From Clostridia bacterium (lineage in GTDB: Bacteria > Bacillota > Clostridia > Lachnospirales > Lachnospiraceae): 64,000 bases of DNA. The notes under the pieces are model-generated. The model worked only from the letters and a program-made list of their open reading frames with translations. It did no database searches and was not told the origin of the DNA. The stretch is taken from NCBI GenBank assembly GCA_910574475.1, contig CAJTAT010000001.1, positions 310,001 to 374,000 on the forward strand, given 5' to 3'. The position numbers and the translations under genes are program-made. Positions 62,011 through 64,000 of this stretch are shown here, one piece after another; the first letter of the stretch is position 1, and each line of letters opens with the position of its first letter.

Positions 62011-62997
62011 TCAAATTAATTTCCTATACTCATCCCATACACCTTTGTCTAAAGGCATCTGGGTAATATCAGGATCAGCATTACAATTGCCTTCAATAAT
62101 GGAAGGGCCTGTCGGTGTCAGAGCAACATCCCATCCAACATAGCGAACTTCCGGGACGACACTTGCTGCCTCCAAACACATATCAATAGCCTGATCCCAC
62201 ATTGGAATCTGAAAACCCTTGATTAAAAGCTTAGAATCAGGATGTTCCTTATAATGCTTTAGCTCATTATCCACAGCATCAGATTCTACAATCCCTGTCT
62301 CTATATCCACCTTTGCCGCTAATCCACGATGATGAAAATTATCTGCCAGCTCCCCTTTACGCCCACTTCTAAATACTGCTGCCATTATTCTAGTTTTTCC
62401 AGTATTATCAATCAAAGTAACGATTCGAATAGTGTTTATCGTTGATTGATTGTAATTCTTCATTTCCATTATTTGTGAAATCTGTTCTTCAAGAATCATC
62501 TTTTCTTTTTTTAATTCATTAAAAATCTCCAGACTATCATTCTTTTTTGAAACATCTAATATTCCTATACCTATTCCAAATGAGCCATCTGCTGGTTTGT
62601 AAAAAGCATTTGGGTACCGTTCAATGAATTCTCTGTACTCCTTAAATGAGCATGTTGCTGTATCTATCCATTCACGTCCTAAATATTTGTCAAACATCTT
62701 GTTAAAAGCAGCTTTATCATCAAACAATCTTGATTTCTTTTCATCATTACACCTTTTTCGGAATATATTTCTCTGTCTATCAAGTATAAATTGTCTGCGA
62801 ATGGAATATGCTTTCTTGAATAAGCCATATTTAAAGTACTCATCAATATGATTTCCTACTATTATCATTGAAATAAATAAATCTATATCAATATGGATTT
62901 TCTTTATTAACGGAATATCATCCCCGAAGCTTACCTTTCTCCAATACTGAATTTTTTTGATACGGCTCCCGACAAATTCTGGTGTTATGGCTCTCAC
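62011..62997 (-). CDS. sugar-transfer-associated ATP-grasp protein
   Basis: The 328-residue protein has the ATP-grasp fold: NAFYKPADGSFGIGIGILD (about 130-148, a glycine-rich ATP loop), a central strand block with INTIRIVTLID (about 188-198), GFQIPMWDQAID and the metal-binding VGWDVALTPTGPSIIEGNCN (about 284-303). This branch occurs in exopolysaccharide clusters and is thought to ligate an amino-acid-like group to a sugar or peptide. It follows the sugar transferase by two bases, so both are translated together. The acceptor is unknown. Confidence 0.85.
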   Translation of the reverse strand: MRAITPEFVGSRIKKIQYWRKVSFGDDIPLIKKIHIDIDLFISMIIVGNHIDEYFKYGLFKKAYSIRRQFILDRQRNIFRKRCNDEKKSRLFDDKAAFNKMFDKYLGREWIDTATCSFKEYREFIERYPNAFYKPADGSFGIGIGILDVSKKNDSLEIFNELKKEKMILEEQISQIMEMKNYNQSTINTIRIVTLIDNTGKTRIMAAVFRSGRKGELADNFHHRGLAAKVDIETGIVESDAVDNELKHYKEHPDSKLLIKGFQIPMWDQAIDMCLEAASVVPEVRYVGWDVALTPTGPSIIEGNCNADPDITQMPLDKGVWDEYRKLI

Positions 62998-62999
62998 AT

Positions 63000-63866
63000 C
63001 TATGCCCCCTCTGCTAGTATCAGTTGTTTTTCATTTTCCTGCATACATACCGCATCCTCAACATATTTGATTGGAACACTTTGTGAATTAATAGTCCTTC
63101 CATCCTTACTATATCCCATAAATCCTCCCCGCATGGAAGCCCCTCTCATAGAATTATTTTTTTTATCAAACACCATTTTTACAAGCCGAAAAAACATTTT
63201 TACATCAAGAAAAAAACTCAGATTCTCAACATAATAAATATCGTTTTCAAATTGTTCATACCATGTAATTTTATGATCAATATCATATAATAATGGACAT
63301 TCAAGTCCAGGTCTTACCGCCATTCTCATCTTATGCCGTTCACTGTAGCGCTCATTATATACGATCTCCAGAGGTCTTGGGCCAATTAGGGACATGTCTC
63401 CTTTTAAGATACTCCAAAAATTTAATAATTCATCCAAAGAAGTCCTTCTTACAAAATAGCCAAATTTTGTGACCCGCTGCTCAGCAGGCAATAATTCTCC
63501 ATTTTTTCCCCGCTCATTTGTCATATTCCTAAATTTAACGAGCGTAAATTCTTTTCCATTTTTCCCCAACCGTTGCTGTTTAAAAATAATTGGGCATCCA
63601 ACATCAAAAAAAGTGATAATGGCAATTAAAAGATTGCAAGGAAGTGTAATAATCAAAGCTAACAATGAAATTACAATATCTAAAAAACGCTTGCCATATC
63701 TTGAATAAAAAGAAATTTTAGGATGTACTTCTTTACTATGTGCATTTACATAATCCAATGTACTACATTTTATTAATCTGGCGACCCTTCTATAAAATTC
63801 AACACGAGAATTTTGATTTTCCACTTCATTGAGGTTTATATAATTGTCAAAATAATTAGTGTTCAT
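63000..63866 (-). CDS. initiating sugar transferase (undecaprenyl-phosphate type)
   Basis: The chosen start (MNTNYFDNYINLNEVENQNS) has GGAG nine bases upstream and gives 288 residues. The protein has one membrane segment (about 63-88, FLDIVISLLALIITLPCNLL) followed by the polyprenol-phosphate transferase motif: IIFKQQRLGKNGKEFTLVKF (about 97-116), RNMTNERG, FVRRTSLDELLNFWSILKGD (about 142-161) and MSLIGPRPLE (about 162-171). It should put the first sugar-phosphate on undecaprenyl phosphate and so starts the repeat unit. It heads the cluster in this window. The C-terminal extension of about 60 residues is unusual. Confidence 0.88.
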   Translation of the reverse strand: MNTNYFDNYINLNEVENQNSRVEFYRRVARLIKCSTLDYVNAHSKEVHPKISFYSRYGKRFLDIVISLLALIITLPCNLLIAIITFFDVGCPIIFKQQRLGKNGKEFTLVKFRNMTNERGKNGELLPAEQRVTKFGYFVRRTSLDELLNFWSILKGDMSLIGPRPLEIVYNERYSERHKMRMAVRPGLECPLLYDIDHKITWYEQFENDIYYVENLSFFLDVKMFFRLVKMVFDKKNNSMRGASMRGGFMGYSKDGRTINSQSVPIKYVEDAVCMQENEKQLILAEGA

Positions 63867-63884
63867 AAAAATTCTCCATTTCAT

Positions 63885-64000
63885 TAAACCAATTATAGAA
63901 GCTACGGCAAGCGTCCATTTTTACGTCTTTACATTATATTTTGTCAAAAATATTGGAATCCTTAATTGCCCAGTCTTTTCCCAAATTACTTTCCTTCACT
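63885..64000. other. right edge, no gene seen
   Basis: The last 116 bases are upstream of the transferase. They show no frame with a start signal and may contain its promoter. Confidence 0.4.

Overview
The window comes from a spore-forming, Gram-positive member of the Clostridia, most likely a gut Lachnospiraceae. The evidence is the sporulation ATPase SpoIVA, a T-box in front of tyrS, a sortase-anchored surface protein, lipoproteins with Gram-positive signal peptides, and mobile genes of the Tn1549/Tn4451 type common in that family. No rRNA or tRNA gene and no CRISPR array was seen. Nearly all chromosomal genes lie on the minus strand.

Left part (1-31.4 kb). An ABC-2 permease and a LysR regulator sit on the plus strand. 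Then, all on minus, come a hybrid sensor kinase with a substrate-binding lipoprotein, a GH13 glucosidase, proB, spoIVA and a PucR/CdaR-like regulator. Next is an overlapping ECF sigma factor/membrane protein/ABC ATPase/permease operon. A five-gene operon follows at 15.9-26.3 kb: MoxR ATPase, DUF5682 protein, VWA protein, double-SWIM protein and DUF4132 protein. It matches the poorly understood yehL/yehM/yehP/yehQ/yehI (molR) set of E. coli and is the strongest candidate for a little-described system here. After it come a small ABC-type ATPase, small genes, an Uma2 remnant and an MMPL/RND protein that appears to lack its second half.

Middle part (31.4-48.3 kb) is an accessory graveyard built from several integrative or mobilizable elements. 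It holds pieces of serine recombinases, VirD4, Maff2, MobC with a truncated relaxase, a MobL relaxase broken by three lesions, two TnpV halves joined tail to tail, and an IS256-family copy with an 8-bp target duplication that splits a small gene. Intact cargo survives among them: a BlaI/BlaR1-type pair whose receptor has a repeat ectodomain, a sigma-like/HTH pair, a CGCAxxGCC protein, an alpha/beta hydrolase, two small lipoproteins and a complete class D beta-lactamase lipoprotein.

Right part (48.3-64 kb). tyrS with its tyrosine T-box, a membrane-anchored CapA-type phosphatase, and an AAA ATPase overlapping a RloB-like TOPRIM protein (a likely defence pair) come first. They are followed by a transglutaminase-fold SPQTG surface protein with many Cys-pair repeats. 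The window ends in an exopolysaccharide cluster read from the right edge: sugar transferase, ATP-grasp enzyme, CapA-like protein, Wzy-like polymerase, Wzx-like flippase and VanZ-like protein.
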